Of a stretch of 64,000 nucleotides of DNA, positions 47,938 through 55,700 are shown piece by piece (position 1 is the first letter of the stretch; each line of letters begins with the position of its first letter). Under the pieces are notes generated by a model. That model was not told where the DNA came from and searched no databases. It saw nothing but the letters and a program-made list of their open reading frames with translations. The stretch spans positions 1 through 64,000 of the forward strand of contig JAUNOM010000008.1 in NCBI GenBank assembly GCA_030531085.1, read 5' to 3'. This DNA comes from Prevotellaceae bacterium (lineage in GTDB: Bacteria; Bacteroidota; Bacteroidia; Bacteroidales; Bacteroidaceae). The position numbers and the translations under genes are program-made.

Positions 47938-50364
47938 ATGAAGAAAATCATTTTATTGTCGCTGCTTCTGCTGTCCTCGGCCGCCTATCTGGCCGCCGTG
48001 GCGTCGCCGCTTGACGGCGCGCAGTGGATAAGCGCGCCGAATGGTGCCGCGAATGCCGCCATGCCGATATTCCGCAAGGTGGTGACGGTTGAGAACAAGA
48101 CGGTCAAGAAGGCCACGCTGTACGCCAGTGCCTTAGGAGTGTATGACATTCTGCTGAAGGGCATCGCCCTGACACCCGAGTCGGAGCTGAAACCCGAATG
48201 GACGGACTACCGCAAGGAGGTGCAGTATCAGAAATTCTGCCTTGACGGCGTTCCCGAACGCGTGTACCATGACGGCCTTACCATTGCCGCGCAGGTCAGC
48301 AACGGATGGTGGGCCGGCCCCATCAGCCGCGGCATCTATGGCAAGGATGTGCAGAAGGCCTTTATCTGCAGGCTTGTCCTGGAGTATGCGGACGGCACCA
48401 CGGCGGAGTGCGTGACCGACACCACGTGGGAATGCACCACCGACGGCCCTCTGATGCTGGGCGACATATACAACGGTGAGACGTATGACGCGCGGCGCGC
48501 CTCACTTGCGGAGTGCCTCGCCGGCGATGGGGGATTCCTGTGGCGCAGAGCCTGCGTGAACACCGACGCAAAGGGACGGCTTATTGCGGAGACAGCGCCC
48601 CCCGTGAGGGTGCGCGACAGGAAACTGTGGCGTTCTCCGCAGTCCATCACCATATATAAAGGTAGCGTGAGCACGGGCACGACACACGGCAGCATCAATG
48701 TTGTGGACACTCTGGCGCCCCCGTTCTTCTCAAAGCCGCTGCGGCTCAAGGCCGGAGAGACCCTGCTTGTGGATTTCGGGCAGAACATGGTGGGATGGAT
48801 AGACATGGCGGCACAGGGCGACAGGGGCACGGTCATGACGTGGCGCTTTGGAGAGATGCTGAACTTCAACGGCGATGAGGGCAGGCTCGACAAGGGACCC
48901 GGCGGCAGCCTGTGGACTTACAACCTGCGCACGGCGCGCGCCACATTCGAGTATGTCATGCGTGGCGGCGGTGTGGAGCGCTATCATCCGCGCCATACGT
49001 TCTTCGGTTTCCGCTATGCGGAGCTTACAGCCACGGCGGACGTTACCCTTGACAGCCTCGTGGCGCAGGTGGTGGGCACGGATTTGACGGAGTGGGGCAG
49101 CTTCGAGTGCTCCAATACCGACATAAACCGCCTGTACAGCAACACCTGGTGGAGCCAGAGGGGCAACTTCCTGAGCATACCGACGGACTGTCCGCAGCGT
49201 GACGAGCGCCTTGGATGGACGGGAGACACGCATATCTTCTCGCTGACCGCGCTATATAACTCTGACGCGGCGGCCTTCTACCGCAAATGGATGGGCGACA
49301 TGAGGGCCAGCCAGCGCGCTGACGGGGCGTATCCCGAGACCGCGCCGTTCTGCAATATGTGGGGATACGGCACATCCGCGTGGGGCGATGCGGGAATCAT
49401 AGTGCCGTGGAACGTGTATGTGATGACTGGAGACGAAAGCATCATCCGCGAGAACTGGAACTCCATGACACGGTGGATAGATTTCTGCAAGGCGCAGAAG
49501 GAAGGGCCGTGGACGCACATCGGAGCGGAGCCCAAGACGGGCGACTGGCTTGCGTACAAGCTGGTGGAGGGCCGCTATGTGTCCTACGCCTACTTCGCCC
49601 ACTCTGCAATGCTGATGCACAAGATGGCCTCCGTGCTCGGCAGGACCGCCGAGGCCGGGGAATACCTACGCCTGTGGCGCGAGATAAAGGACGAGTTCCA
49701 GCGCCGCTATGTCACGGACGGCGAGATAAACACGGGCAGGGACACGCAGACGGCATATCTGCTTGCGCTGCATTTCAATCTGCTTGACGAGGGCCAGAGA
49801 CCAAAGGCCATGGAGGCGCTAAGGAGGAACATAGAGGATAATGGCTACAAGCTGTCCACTGGATTCGTGGGCACGGGCATACTGATGCAGACACTGACGG
49901 AGTGCGGCATGACGGACATGGCCTACAGGCTGCTGTTGCAGCGCGAGAACCCCTCATGGCTGTACAGCATAGACCAGGGAGCCACCACGATATGGGAGCG
50001 TTGGGACAGCTATACGCGCGAGCGCGGCTTCCACAAGCATCCGTGGAACATGAATTCGTTCAACCATTACAGCTACGGGGCGGTGGTGGAATGGTTCTAC
50101 TCCACCATCCTCGGCATACGCGCCGACGAGAACAGCCCCGGCTTCAGGCATTTCTATCTCGCTCCGCAGCCCGGCGGCGGGATGACGTTCGCGCGCGGCG
50201 GCACCATGACACCTTACGGACCCGTGAGCGCGGAATGGCAGAAAAGGAAGAAGGGCGGATATGATTACACCGTAGTAGTGCCGAAGGGCACCACGGCGAC
50301 GTTCCAGTACGGTGCGGAGAAAAGGCTACTGAAGTCAGGCAGGCATAAGATAAGGTTACAGTAA
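47938..50364 (+). CDS. GH78 alpha-L-rhamnosidase, exported
   Basis: This 808-residue enzyme has a signal peptide (MKKIILLSLLLLSSAAYLAA). Order: N-terminal beta domain with the bacterial rhamnosidase pattern LYASALGVYDILLKG, a rhamnosidase beta-sandwich (VDFGQNMVGWIDM), the (alpha/alpha)6 catalytic barrel and a C-terminal beta domain. The catalytic region is PTDCPQRDERLGWTGDTHIF near residues 415-434, with general-acid Glu in DERLGW; EPKTGDWL and IDQGATTIWERWDSY are further family blocks. It releases alpha-L-rhamnose from pectin, glycosides or gums. GC-rich compared with the polysaccharide operon. No PUL partners (SusC/SusD) are next to it. Confidence 0.92.
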   Translation: MKKIILLSLLLLSSAAYLAAVASPLDGAQWISAPNGAANAAMPIFRKVVTVENKTVKKATLYASALGVYDILLKGIALTPESELKPEWTDYRKEVQYQKFCLDGVPERVYHDGLTIAAQVSNGWWAGPISRGIYGKDVQKAFICRLVLEYADGTTAECVTDTTWECTTDGPLMLGDIYNGETYDARRASLAECLAGDGGFLWRRACVNTDAKGRLIAETAPPVRVRDRKLWRSPQSITIYKGSVSTGTTHGSINVVDTLAPPFFSKPLRLKAGETLLVDFGQNMVGWIDMAAQGDRGTVMTWRFGEMLNFNGDEGRLDKGPGGSLWTYNLRTARATFEYVMRGGGVERYHPRHTFFGFRYAELTATADVTLDSLVAQVVGTDLTEWGSFECSNTDINRLYSNTWWSQRGNFLSIPTDCPQRDERLGWTGDTHIFSLTALYNSDAAAFYRKWMGDMRASQRADGAYPETAPFCNMWGYGTSAWGDAGIIVPWNVYVMTGDESIIRENWNSMTRWIDFCKAQKEGPWTHIGAEPKTGDWLAYKLVEGRYVSYAYFAHSAMLMHKMASVLGRTAEAGEYLRLWREIKDEFQRRYVTDGEINTGRDTQTAYLLALHFNLLDEGQRPKAMEALRRNIEDNGYKLSTGFVGTGILMQTLTECGMTDMAYRLLLQRENPSWLYSIDQGATTIWERWDSYTRERGFHKHPWNMNSFNHYSYGAVVEWFYSTILGIRADENSPGFRHFYLAPQPGGGMTFARGGTMTPYGPVSAEWQKRKKGGYDYTVVVPKGTTATFQYGAEKRLLKSGRHKIRLQ

Positions 50365-50367
50365 AGG

Positions 50368-50402
50368 AAAATCCCGGACTGCGTCATGCGGTTCGGGATT
50401 TT
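50368..50402. terminator. Shared terminator of the rhamnosidase and permease genes
   Basis: AAAATCCCG (50368-50376) pairs with CGGGATTTT (50394-50402), with A and T runs on both sides, so it works both ways. The permease stop codon (50384-50386) lies in the loop, so the convergent genes end within 20 bp of each other. Confidence 0.8.
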
Positions 50403-51409
50403 ATAATAATGTATATTATGACCGGAGCGCCGAATATCGGCGTGACGGCATTGAGTGGAATGACCGTGTCGGTGGGTGTGACGCAGATAATGTTGCACAG
50501 CAGCGCCAGGCAGGCTCCGCACAGCATGGTGGTTGGCAGGAGCACCGTGTGGCTGGACGCGCCGGTTATCAGCCGCGCGATGTGCGGCACGGCGAGGCCG
50601 AGAAAGGCCACAGGGCCGCAGCAGGCCGTGCAGGCCGCGGTGAGCAGGCCCGTGGCAAGGAGCAGCAGACGGTGCGTCCGGCGTATGTTCACGCCGAGGT
50701 TCTGCGCGTAGTCGTCGCCAAGCAGCAGCGCGTTGAGCGGCTTGGTGAGCAGGATGGCGATGCACAGCCCCGTGAGGCAGATGGCTGCGAACCATGGCAG
50801 CTGCCGCAGGGTCACGTCGCTGAAGCTTCCCATTCCCCACATCACGTAGCTCTGTATGTTCTCCGCGTCTGCAAAGAAGTTCAGAAGGGAGACGACGGAG
50901 GAGGTGAGGTAGCTGACCATGAGGCCCGTGATGAGCAGCATCAGACGGTTGCCAAGGATGCCTGTGAACGAGAGCAGCAGCGCTATGACCGCCATCGCGC
51001 CGATGAAAGCCCCGGCCATCACTGCCACAATGCCGCCTGCCTGCATCGTCTCGCCGCCGTATGAGCCGCCCACCGCTATCACTCCGCCGCAGAGCAGCAT
51101 CACTATGGCCGCTCCGAGGCTGGCGCCGCTGGTGATGCCGAGGATGGAGGGGCCGGCGAGCGGATTGCGGAAGGACGTCTGCAGCAGCAGGCCCGCTGTG
51201 GACAGGCTTGCGCCGCACAGAATGGCGGTCACGGTCTGCGGCAGGCGCGACTCTGTCACGATGTATCCCCAGCTGGGCTGCGCCACCTCCATGCCCGCAA
51301 GGGCGCGCGCCACCTCTGTGGCAGGGATGCTGACGGGGCCGAACAGGATGCTGCACGCCGCCAGAAGCAGCGTCAGCGGTATGAGTGCCAGTGTGAGCTT
51401 TCCCATCAT
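50384..51409 (-). CDS. FecCD-type ABC transporter permease
   Basis: This 341-residue permease has about ten membrane segments. LLLQTSFRNPLAGPSILGIT and GASLGAAIVMLL are the conserved family start. GPVAFLGLAVPHIARLITG is the cytoplasmic loop that docks the ATPase. It imports iron chelates, haem or cobalamin across the inner membrane. It lies 10 bp after the binding-lipoprotein gene. No ATP-binding subunit gene follows before the convergent rhamnosidase gene, so the ATPase must come from elsewhere. A long open frame in another phase over this region (50265-51356) is an artefact of high GC. Confidence 0.9.
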   Translation of the reverse strand: MMGKLTLALIPLTLLLAACSILFGPVSIPATEVARALAGMEVAQPSWGYIVTESRLPQTVTAILCGASLSTAGLLLQTSFRNPLAGPSILGITSGASLGAAIVMLLCGGVIAVGGSYGGETMQAGGIVAVMAGAFIGAMAVIALLLSFTGILGNRLMLLITGLMVSYLTSSVVSLLNFFADAENIQSYVMWGMGSFSDVTLRQLPWFAAICLTGLCIAILLTKPLNALLLGDDYAQNLGVNIRRTHRLLLLATGLLTAACTACCGPVAFLGLAVPHIARLITGASSHTVLLPTTMLCGACLALLCNIICVTPTDTVIPLNAVTPIFGAPVIIYIIIKSRTA

Positions 51410-51419
51410 TTACGTTGTC

Positions 51420-52544
51420 TTATTTCAGTTTATGGTAATACTTCCGGTCCTTTTTTGCATGAATTTCCGGGTGCAGTATGCTGATGTACTCCTCTAATAA
51501 TATGTCGGGGTGGAAGGGAGTGGCCTCATAGAACAGTGAGGTCGTCAGGTTGCAGCCGTAAACCTCGCCGTCCCTGTACGCCTTTATGTGTCTGTTTGCC
51601 GGCCATGCCTCTCCCAGTTCCGTCAGCGTCATGTCTTTGGGCTGTCCATACTTAATCAGCCACACGTCCGCCTTCTGCGCCATGTCAAACACCTTCTCCG
51701 GACTTTGCGGCACGGAACCTGTCGATGCCACGTCCTTGAACAGATAGTTTCCGCCGGCATCCCGTATCAGGGTGCTGACGTAGCTGCGTCCACCTGCCAC
51801 ATACCATGTGCTCCCTGTCTTCATCTCTGTCACCACGGTGGGGTGCTCACTGGGTGTCCGGCGCATTCTGTTGTACCGCTTGCTGATGGCGGCGAAGAGA
51901 CTGTCCGCCTCGCGCTCTCTGCCGAGCAGCAGGCCGAACAGCTTCATCCATTCCGCGCGCCCCAGCGGCGTGGTCTCCATGTAGTCGGCGCATTCTATTA
52001 TTGGGATGTGCAGTTTGCCGAGCTTTCCGTATGAGCCGCTGTTCTCGAATGGCGACAGCAGGATGGCGTCGGGCTGCAGATTGATTATCCTCTCTATGTT
52101 CGGCGCCATGGAACTGCCGAGGTCCGTTATGCTTCCCTGCTCCACTCCCAGTTGTACCTTGGGCAGGTTGATGAATTGCAGGTCACACACTCCGCGCACG
52201 GCGGCGAACGCTCCCAGCTCGTCCGCCAGTCCGCAGTGTACGGAAGAGTATACCGCGGCCCTCTTCAGGGGTATGTACACCACATCGCCCTCGGGCAGGT
52301 TGCGCGGCGGCTTGCTGTCTTTGGGGACGAGGACATACCGGTGCAGGATGGCGGCGGAGTCCCATGGGTTCAGTATCTCCACCGTAGTGTAGCCGTCGCC
52401 CGTGCGCATCTTCAGCAGCTGCGCGTATTCTAATTCCACGGTTCGCTCCGTATCGTGCGGTGTCTGCCGTACTTTGCCTGTGCAAGAGGACAGCAGACAC
52501 AGGAGCAGCGGCATAAGGATGCCGCAGAAGTTTTTTGTAGTCAT
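51420..52544 (-). CDS. ABC transporter substrate-binding lipoprotein (BtuF/FepB type)
   Basis: The 374 residues start with a lipoprotein signal (LLLCLLSSC). The periplasmic-binding fold of class III is seen as VYSSVHCGLADELGAFAAVR (first lobe), NIERIINLQPDAILLSPFEN and IPIIECADYMETTPLGRAEW, followed by a second lobe with GGRSYVSTLIRDAGGNYLF. Such proteins deliver iron-siderophores, haem or B12 to an FecCD-type permease. It is the first gene of the leftward operon from the promoter at 52570-52601. The ATG at 52544 (MTTKNFCG) was chosen over 52580, which lies at the promoter. Confidence 0.87.
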   Translation of the reverse strand: MTTKNFCGILMPLLLCLLSSCTGKVRQTPHDTERTVELEYAQLLKMRTGDGYTTVEILNPWDSAAILHRYVLVPKDSKPPRNLPEGDVVYIPLKRAAVYSSVHCGLADELGAFAAVRGVCDLQFINLPKVQLGVEQGSITDLGSSMAPNIERIINLQPDAILLSPFENSGSYGKLGKLHIPIIECADYMETTPLGRAEWMKLFGLLLGREREADSLFAAISKRYNRMRRTPSEHPTVVTEMKTGSTWYVAGGRSYVSTLIRDAGGNYLFKDVASTGSVPQSPEKVFDMAQKADVWLIKYGQPKDMTLTELGEAWPANRHIKAYRDGEVYGCNLTTSLFYEATPFHPDILLEEYISILHPEIHAKKDRKYYHKLK

Positions 52545-52569
52545 TATGATTTTATAGATTTCTTTCGTG

Positions 52570-52601
52570 CAAAAGTACAAGAAATAAATGAATATGTCAA
52601 A
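52570..52601 (-). promoter_or_regulatory. Promoter for the binding-lipoprotein and permease operon
   Basis: On the minus strand TTTG (52601-52598) and TACTTTTG (52577-52570) are 20 bp apart. Transcription would start near 52563, about 20 nt before the start at 52544. I see no clear Fur-type operator or riboswitch. Confidence 0.7.
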
Positions 52602-52619
52602 TAATTTTAAAGGAAAAAT

Positions 52620-52650
52620 TTTGTGGAATGGAAAATAATACGTAAATTTG
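52620..52650 (+). promoter_or_regulatory. Promoter for frr
   Basis: TTTG at 52620-52623 and TAAATTTG at 52643-52650 are 19 bp apart. Transcription would start near 52657, about 20 nt before the frr ATG at 52679. It lies back-to-back with the promoter at 52570-52601. Confidence 0.72.
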
Positions 52651-52678
52651 TCGGCAAAAAATCAATAAACACATAACG

Positions 52679-53239
52679 ATGATAGAAGTAAAAGAAGTTC
52701 TCCAGGACGCGGAGGAGCGTATGGAGATGGCAGCGATGTTTCTCGAGGAGCAGCTCTCGCGCATCCGTGCCGGCCGCGCCAACGTGGCTATCCTTGACGG
52801 TATAAAGGTGGAGTCATACGGCATGATGGTGCCTCTGAACCAGGTTGCCAATGTCAGTACGCCCGACGCGCGCACCATAGCCATCAAGCCGTGGGACAAG
52901 AAGGCCATACGCAGCATAGAGAAGGCCATCATGGACTCTGAGGTGGGCATCACACCGGACAATAACGGCGAGGTGATACGTCTGGCTATACCGCAGCCTA
53001 CGGAGGAGCGCCGCCGTGAACTGGCGAAGCAGTGCGGCAAGATTGCGGAGAAGGCGAAGATAGAGGTGCGCAATGTGCGTGGTGACCTGAAGGATAAACT
53101 GAAAAAGGCCATAAAGGACGGACTGTCAGAGGACGTGGAGAAGGATGCGGAAGTAAGCCTGCAGAAGACTCACGACAAGTACATAGCACGCCTTGACGCG
53201 CTGCTTGAGGAGAAGAATAAGGAGATAATGACTATTTGA
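52679..53239 (+). CDS. frr: Ribosome recycling factor
   Basis: This 186-residue protein releases ribosomes from mRNA after termination, together with EF-G. The family features are RIRAGRANVAILDGIKVESYG, NVSTPDARTIAIKPWDKKAI and IRLAIPQPTEERRRELAKQC, and the length is normal. The start at 52679 follows the promoter at 52620-52650. The G/T-rich repeat starts directly after the stop. rsgA lies on the other side of that repeat, and together they form a translation-related pair. Confidence 0.96.
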   Translation: MIEVKEVLQDAEERMEMAAMFLEEQLSRIRAGRANVAILDGIKVESYGMMVPLNQVANVSTPDARTIAIKPWDKKAIRSIEKAIMDSEVGITPDNNGEVIRLAIPQPTEERRRELAKQCGKIAEKAKIEVRNVRGDLKDKLKKAIKDGLSEDVEKDAEVSLQKTHDKYIARLDALLEEKNKEIMTI

Positions 53240-53430
53240 TGGTTGTGGGTTTTAGGTTTTTGGTTATGGGTTTTAGGCTTTAATGGTTGCCGGTTTTTGG
53301 TTGTGGGGCATAGGTTTTAATGGATAGCTTTACCCCACAACCAAAGACCTACAGCCCCAAACCACCCAAAACAACCTCATAACCAAAGACCAAAGACCTA
53401 CAACCCAAAACCTATAACCCCAAAACCATA
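53240..53430. repeat. G/T-rich and A/C-rich mirrored repeat filling the frr-rsgA gap
   Basis: The repeat starts with the base after the frr stop and ends a few bases before the rsgA TTG start. The first arm (53240-53323) is built of units like TGGTTGTGGGTTTTAGG; the second (53333-53430) is the A/C-rich complement. GGTTGTGGGG (53299-53308) and CCCCACAACC (53333-53342) form the inner stem. It has the same design as the repeat at 1-228. An mRNA running from frr into rsgA would fold this whole gap into a long hairpin. Confidence 0.82.
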
Positions 53431-53434
53431 AAAC

Positions 53435-54367
53435 TTGACCGGTACAGTAATAAAGAGCACAGGCTCCTGGTACACCGTATTGACGGACGGCGGAGACACG
53501 ATAGACTGCAAGGTAAAGGGCAACTTCCGCCTGAAGGGCATACGCAGCACTAACCCCGTGGCCGTCGGCGACAGGGTGATTGTTGTCATGGCAGGCGAGA
53601 ATACCGCCTTTATCACAGAGATAATGGACCGCCGCAACTATATCATACGCAAGTCCACAAATCTGTCGAGACAAAGCCATATCATTGCTGCCAACGTGGA
53701 TCAGGCCATGCTTATCGTCACTATAAGCCACCCCGAGACGTCCACCACATTCATAGACCGCTTCCTTGCCTCGGCCGAGGCGTACAGAGTGCCCGTGGTT
53801 CTGGTGTTCAACAAGACCGATTTGCTGACACCGGAGGAGCGGAACTACCTCGACATGATGCGCACGCTGTATGACACCATAGGCTATGACAGCCTGGCCG
53901 TCTCCGCCGTTACAGGAGATGGCATGGACAAGTTGCGTCCCATGCTTGAGGGTAAGGTCACGCTGCTCAGCGGCAACAGCGGAGTGGGGAAGTCCACCAT
54001 CATCAATGCCCTGATACCCGGGGCGAACCTGCGCACGGCCTGTATCAGCGACGCCCACGATCAGGGCACGCACACCACCACCTTCAGCGAGATGCTCCCC
54101 GTGGAGCCTCACGGTTGGATCATAGACACGCCGGGTATCAAGGGCTTCGGCACGTTCGACATGGAGCCGGGGGAGCTGACTGGCTATTTCAGGGAGATAT
54201 TCCGCTTCTCCAAAGACTGCCGTTTCTCGAACTGCACACATACGCACGAGCCGGGATGCGCGGTGCTTCAGGCCGTGGAGCAGCATTACATATCACTTTC
54301 CAGATACCAGAGTTACCTCTCCATGCTTGAGGACAAGGATGATGGGAAGTACCGCACGGGACACTGA
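53435..54367 (+). CDS. rsgA: Ribosome small-subunit-dependent GTPase RsgA
   Basis: This 310-residue circularly permuted GTPase helps late 30S subunit assembly. An OB-fold N-terminus ([19 protein letters not shown]) precedes the GTPase motifs in the order G4 (NKTD), G1 (GNSGVGKST at 180-188) and G3 (DTPG). The C-terminal zinc site is [14 protein letters not shown]. No ATG fits: a stop codon lies just upstream in frame at 53429-53431, and the family N-terminus begins at the TTG at 53435. The repeat at 53240-53430 comes right up to this start, so it may have removed the original start region. Confidence 0.93.
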   Translation: MTGTVIKSTGSWYTVLTDGGDTIDCKVKGNFRLKGIRSTNPVAVGDRVIVVMAGENTAFITEIMDRRNYIIRKSTNLSRQSHIIAANVDQAMLIVTISHPETSTTFIDRFLASAEAYRVPVVLVFNKTDLLTPEERNYLDMMRTLYDTIGYDSLAVSAVTGDGMDKLRPMLEGKVTLLSGNSGVGKSTIINALIPGANLRTACISDAHDQGTHTTTFSEMLPVEPHGWIIDTPGIKGFGTFDMEPGELTGYFREIFRFSKDCRFSNCTHTHEPGCAVLQAVEQHYISLSRYQSYLSMLEDKDDGKYRTGH

Positions 54368-54400
54368 ACGGGACGCGGCGTTCCATCGAGTATAGGCAAA

Positions 54401-54823
54401 AACCGGATTGTAAGCAAAACGGCCGTTTTACTTACAATCCGGTTTTCCGTACCCCTCGGAGAATCGTTTATTTGAAAATTATTTCTCCACGGACGCGTAC
54501 AGCGCATTCTCGTGGATTTTATTAATCCTCTGACAGCCTTATAGTTGCGAAAAATTCTCTTCTGAAGGATATGTAAAAACGCGGTAAAAGCATAGCTTTC
54601 ACACTGCTATTTGATAGAGATTGCGCTGCAAAAGGATAGAGATAGCACAGTGAAAGCTATCAAATCACTGGGTAAAGGGACAGAGATTGCGTCCGGACAC
54701 GTGTTTTTGCGGCTTTCATGACGCTGCAAATGGACAGTTTGCTCTCTAAAACGCATGGTGAGGACGGTGCCTCCCAAAATGCGGATTGTAAGTAAAATGC
54801 CCTTAAAACTTACGATTTGTAAG
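54401..54823. repeat. Structured intergenic element, copy D
   Basis: This element lies in the 611-bp gap 54368-54978. It opens with a palindrome at 54401-54444, 34 bp after the rsgA stop: AACCGGATTGTAAG pairs perfectly with CTTACAATCCGGTT around AAAACGGCCGTTTT. The core at 54456-54515 begins TCGGAGAATCG and ends GCGTACAGCGCATTCTCG. The middle (54588-54695) holds GATAGAGATTGC, GATAGAGATAGC and AAAGCTATC words. CTCTCTAAAACGCATGG (54742-54758) precedes a closing hairpin (GGATTGTAAGTAAAA ... CTTAC, 54783-54815) with the same stem as the opening one. The remaining 54824-54978 is the ruvA leader, where I see no strict promoter. Confidence 0.72.
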
Positions 54824-54978
54824 TTGATACATATTGCGTTTTGTGAAGTGTGTGGAGGACGTTAGTGTTAAAACCGACTGCATATACAATATTCCCCGTA
54901 TGCGTGCGTTTATATAATATCGCGCATACACAAGGCGCGCATGAGACAAATCCGTTAGAAAAGCTAAAGACCCGGAAA

Positions 54979-55602
54979 ATGATAGAATATATAAAAGGCC
55001 AGCTTGCCGAGATAACACCGGCACAGGTGGTGGTTGAGGCCCACGGAGTGGGATATCTGCTAAACATCAGTATCAATACATTCACAGCTATTCAGGATAA
55101 GAAAGAGGTGAGACTCTATGTTCATGAGGTCCTGACGACGGGCGGCCGCGATGACTCCTACACGCTGTACGGCTTCTACAGCAGACAGGAGCGCGAGCTG
55201 TACCGTATGCTTATCACCGTAAGTGGTGTGGGCGGCAACACCGCGCGCATGATTTTGAGCGCCATGAGCGCCACGGAGCTGGTGAACGTAATAGCCGCGG
55301 GCAATGAGAAGGCGCTGAAAGGCGTGAAGGGCATAGGGCTGAAGACAGCGCAGAGAATCATTGTTGACCTGCGCGACAAGATGGCCGCCAGCGGCATAAT
55401 CGCGGACATCGCATCGTCAGCATCGCAAGGTGCGGCCACGCCTGGAATCAATATGGAGGTGCGTGACGAGGCTGTGGGTGCGCTCACGATGCTCGGCTTC
55501 TCGCCAGCCCCAAGCGCACTGGTGGTGACGGACATACTGAAAGGCACGCCGGATATGCCCGTGGAACAGGTGATAAAGCAGGCACTGAAGATGATAAAGT
55601 AG
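54979..55602 (+). CDS. ruvA: Holliday junction DNA helicase subunit RuvA
   Basis: This 207-residue protein binds Holliday junctions and loads RuvB for branch migration. An OB-fold N-terminus ([20 protein letters not shown]) is followed by two helix-hairpin-helix motifs ([35 protein letters not shown]) and a C-terminal RuvB-binding domain ([20 protein letters not shown]). The ATG at 54979 is the family start. sprA follows 98 bp later; the ruvA-sprA order is common in Bacteroidota. Confidence 0.95.
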   Translation: MIEYIKGQLAEITPAQVVVEAHGVGYLLNISINTFTAIQDKKEVRLYVHEVLTTGGRDDSYTLYGFYSRQERELYRMLITVSGVGGNTARMILSAMSATELVNVIAAGNEKALKGVKGIGLKTAQRIIVDLRDKMAASGIIADIASSASQGAATPGINMEVRDEAVGALTMLGFSPAPSALVVTDILKGTPDMPVEQVIKQALKMIK

Positions 55603-55700
55603 TTTTTTAGCGGTCAGGACGTTTTGTCGTGTGGAGCATTATTGTCCATCGGCCAAACAGTCAAGCTGCTGAACAACCCAACAAGCAAACAAAAGACAGA

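Noticed and set aside
50265-51356. Long minus-strand frame (363 codons) beside the permease gene
   Set aside because: Rich in Arg, Pro, His and Ala and covers the same bases as the FecCD permease in another phase; high GC explains it.
53330-54286. Long open frame opposite rsgA on the minus strand (318 codons)
   Set aside because: It lies antisense to an unmistakable rsgA and begins in the repeat; codon pattern and lack of any known motif mark it as a shadow.
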